Origin: Planctomycetaceae bacterium | GTDB taxonomy: Bacteria > Planctomycetota > Planctomycetia > Planctomycetales > Planctomycetaceae | DNA length: 6,195 nt | Assembly: GCA_027080405.1 (NCBI GenBank) | Contig: JALWSL010000339.1 | Span: 1-6,195, forward strand | Reading direction: 5' to 3' | Shown: positions 5,071-6,195 of the stretch, one piece after another | Numbering within the stretch: position 1 is the first letter of the stretch | How the letters are laid out: every line of letters starts with the position of its first letter | Program-made: the position numbers and the translations under genes | Notes under the pieces: generated by a model | Database searches by the model: none | The model's input: only the letters and a program-made list of their open reading frames with translations | Told to the model about the DNA's origin: nothing

Positions 5071-5553
5071 ATGCCACGTTTAAGCTGTTTCACCCTGGCA
5101 ATGGCACTGCTGTTTATCTCTTCCAGCGCAAAAAGCCTGCTGGCGCATTGTGAAGTTCCTTGCGGGATCTACGCTGACCAGCGGCGATTCGAAGAAATGC
5201 TGGAAGACCAGATGACGATTGCCAAAGCGATCGCCAACATCAATGGGCTGGCCGGCAAGAAAGATGCTCAATCGGCCAACCAACTGGTTCGCTGGATCAA
5301 TACCAAGGAAGCCCATGCGACGAACACTCAACATATTATTGCCCAGTATTTTATGACGCAGCGGATCAAGGCGGATTCAAAAGACTATGCGAAAAAACTG
5401 GCTGCCGCACATGCCGTCATGGTCGCCGCGATGAAATGCAAGCAGAATACTACTCCGGAAGTTGGTATCGCGTTGGAAAACGCAATCAAGCAGTTCTATG
5501 AAGCGTACGAAGGCAAAAAATACGGCGCGGAGAGTTCCCACCCGCGGCGATAA
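5071..5553 (+). CDS. sodN: Nickel superoxide dismutase with Sec signal peptide
   Basis: The 160-residue protein carries the nickel-hook signature HCEVPCGIY at 26-34, the mature N-terminus of Ni-SOD (H-C-x-x-P-C-G-x-Y). In mature numbering H1, C2 and C6 ligate nickel, and P5 and Y9 shape the hook. E17 in mature numbering is also present, matching the residue that contacts H1 in the Streptomyces enzyme. NQLVRWINTKEAHA (70-83) resembles, from memory, the cyanobacterial and marine type. The enzyme disproportionates superoxide to oxygen and peroxide. Residues 1-25 form a signal peptide (hydrophobic FTLAMALLFISSSA) with a signal peptidase I site after LLA, so export and cleavage would free H1 and place the enzyme outside the cytoplasm. 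No sodX-like protease gene lies next to it. Start 5071 has AAGGAGG seven bases upstream. Upstream only weak promoter candidates are visible (TTGCTT 4959, TAACAT 4983, 18-base gap). Confidence 0.93.
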   Translation: MPRLSCFTLAMALLFISSSAKSLLAHCEVPCGIYADQRRFEEMLEDQMTIAKAIANINGLAGKKDAQSANQLVRWINTKEAHATNTQHIIAQYFMTQRIKADSKDYAKKLAAAHAVMVAAMKCKQNTTPEVGIALENAIKQFYEAYEGKKYGAESSHPRR

Positions 5554-5576
5554 ATCACTTGGGGAATATCAACACG

Positions 5577-5608
5577 AAAAAAGCTCAGGTTTCGGCCTGA
5601 GCTTTTTT
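5577..5608. terminator. Bidirectional Rho-independent terminator between sodN and the SulP gene
   Basis: GCTCAGG (5583-5589) and CCTGAGC (5596-5602) form a perfect 7-bp stem with loop TTTCGG. It is flanked by six A (5577-5582) and six T (5603-5608), so it works on both strands. It lies 23 bases after the sodN stop and 44 bases beyond the stop of the convergent SulP gene, and should terminate both. Confidence 0.93.
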
Positions 5609-5652
5609 CCATCCTGACTGACAGTTGGCTCCTGTCTCTTTATGACTCCCGT

Positions 5653-6195
5653 CTATTTTTTGACCTGTTTGCGAGCCGCATGATGATCTTTGGAAAGTGG
5701 CTTGAGCGTATCAAGACCGCGGATTTCGAATGATAATCCCTCCTGCTCAAAATCCTGCTTCATTTCTTCCAGCTTTTCCATCACGCTGTGATCGACCAAC
5801 TGCGTATTGGAGACGTCGATAATCAGGTTGCGGTGCTGGACCAGTCCGACCTGCTCGATCTGTCGGCGGAATGGAATCCAGTTGCTGAAGACGGCCGATT
5901 CGCGTGCCAGAATGAGACTGGTGTTGCTGTCGATCTCTTGGACTTCGAGGTACGACTTGAACAGCGACTTCAGAGGAACGCCGTTGGCGACATGAATGAT
6001 CATCTTCAGGAGGATGCCGGCCGCGACACCAATCAGCAGGTCGGTAGCGAGCACCATCACCAGCGTTGTCACGAAGATGGCCAGTTGTTCCTTGCCGATA
6101 CGGTAAACATGGACGAGCTCCGTTGGGTGGGCGAGGCGATAGCCGGTGTAGACGAGCGTGGCCGCCAGTGCCGCCAGCGGAATGCGGTGGAGGAC
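5653..6195 (-). CDS. SulP family anion transporter, C-terminal part with STAS domain
   Basis: The frame is open from the right edge to the stop at 5653, giving the last 180 residues; the N-terminal two thirds lie outside the window. Visible residues 5-22 ([18 protein letters not shown]) and about 37-68 ([31 protein letters not shown]) are the final membrane segments of a SulP permease. About residues 88-172 form a cytoplasmic STAS domain, with [20 protein letters not shown] (123-142) matching its strand, helix and loop pattern. SulP proteins move sulfate, bicarbonate or other anions; the substrate-binding segments are not visible, so the substrate cannot be named. A GTG at 6072 is an internal valine, not the start. 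It converges with sodN and shares its terminator. I see no sequence evidence for involvement in the oxidative-stress genes. Confidence 0.92.
   Translation of the reverse strand, partial: VLHRIPLAALAATLVYTGYRLAHPTELVHVYRIGKEQLAIFVTTLVMVLATDLLIGVAAGILLKMIIHVANGVPLKSLFKSYLEVQEIDSNTSLILARESAVFSNWIPFRRQIEQVGLVQHRNLIIDVSNTQLVDHSVMEKLEEMKQDFEQEGLSFEIRGLDTLKPLSKDHHAARKQVKK

Noticed and set aside
5131..5151. Lipoprotein signal (lipobox) in the Ni-SOD leader, using the Cys of HCEVPC
   Set aside because: The residue before the cysteine is histidine, not Gly, Ala or Ser, and this cysteine is the nickel ligand Cys2, so signal peptidase I cleavage before His is the better reading.
5080..5334. Minus-strand 84-codon frame within sodN
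   Set aside because: It is antisense to the Ni-SOD coding region and has no recognisable features.

Overview
The window looks like bacterial chromosome, most likely from a planctomycete or a similar aquatic bacterium. GC content appears moderate. A DUF3179 protein, a secreted di-heme peroxidase and a signal-peptide-bearing nickel superoxide dismutase together fit that phylum. This assignment is an inference from protein character, not from a marker gene.

Layout: the minus strand from 1064 to the left edge carries a membrane-anchored DUF3179 protein, cut at its C-terminus. A terminator (1162-1192) separates it from a two-gene minus-strand unit: a secreted di-heme c-type peroxidase (3127-1733) followed by a short diiron ferritin-like protein (1653-1240). 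Divergent from this unit is oxyR (3299-4192), with every peroxide-sensing residue at the same number as in E. coli OxyR. A DinB-fold protein (4800-4336, minus) converges on oxyR. A nickel superoxide dismutase gene (5071-5553, plus) follows, with a signal peptide that should be cut exactly before the nickel-binding histidine. It ends at a bidirectional terminator (5577-5608) shared with a convergent SulP transporter that is cut at its N-terminus by the right edge.

The central result is regulatory. The oxyR-peroxidase intergenic region holds a near-complete 37-bp OxyR tetramer site (3264-3300): two ATAG-N7-CTAT elements, each 9/10 to consensus, separated by exactly 7 bp. It directly abuts the predicted -35 box of the peroxidase promoter. 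It also covers the predicted start point, ribosome-binding site and first two bases of the oxyR start codon. The two divergent promoters overlap one another. This predicts peroxide-dependent activation of peroxidase plus ferritin, with autorepression of oxyR.

Together the genes form an oxidative-stress neighbourhood: superoxide removal (Ni-SOD, outside the cytoplasm), peroxide removal (di-heme peroxidase, outside the cytoplasm), iron sequestration (ferritin-like, cytoplasm) and a cytoplasmic peroxide sensor. No gap without a gene exceeds 300 bases. I saw no tRNA, rRNA, CRISPR array or insertion sequence.
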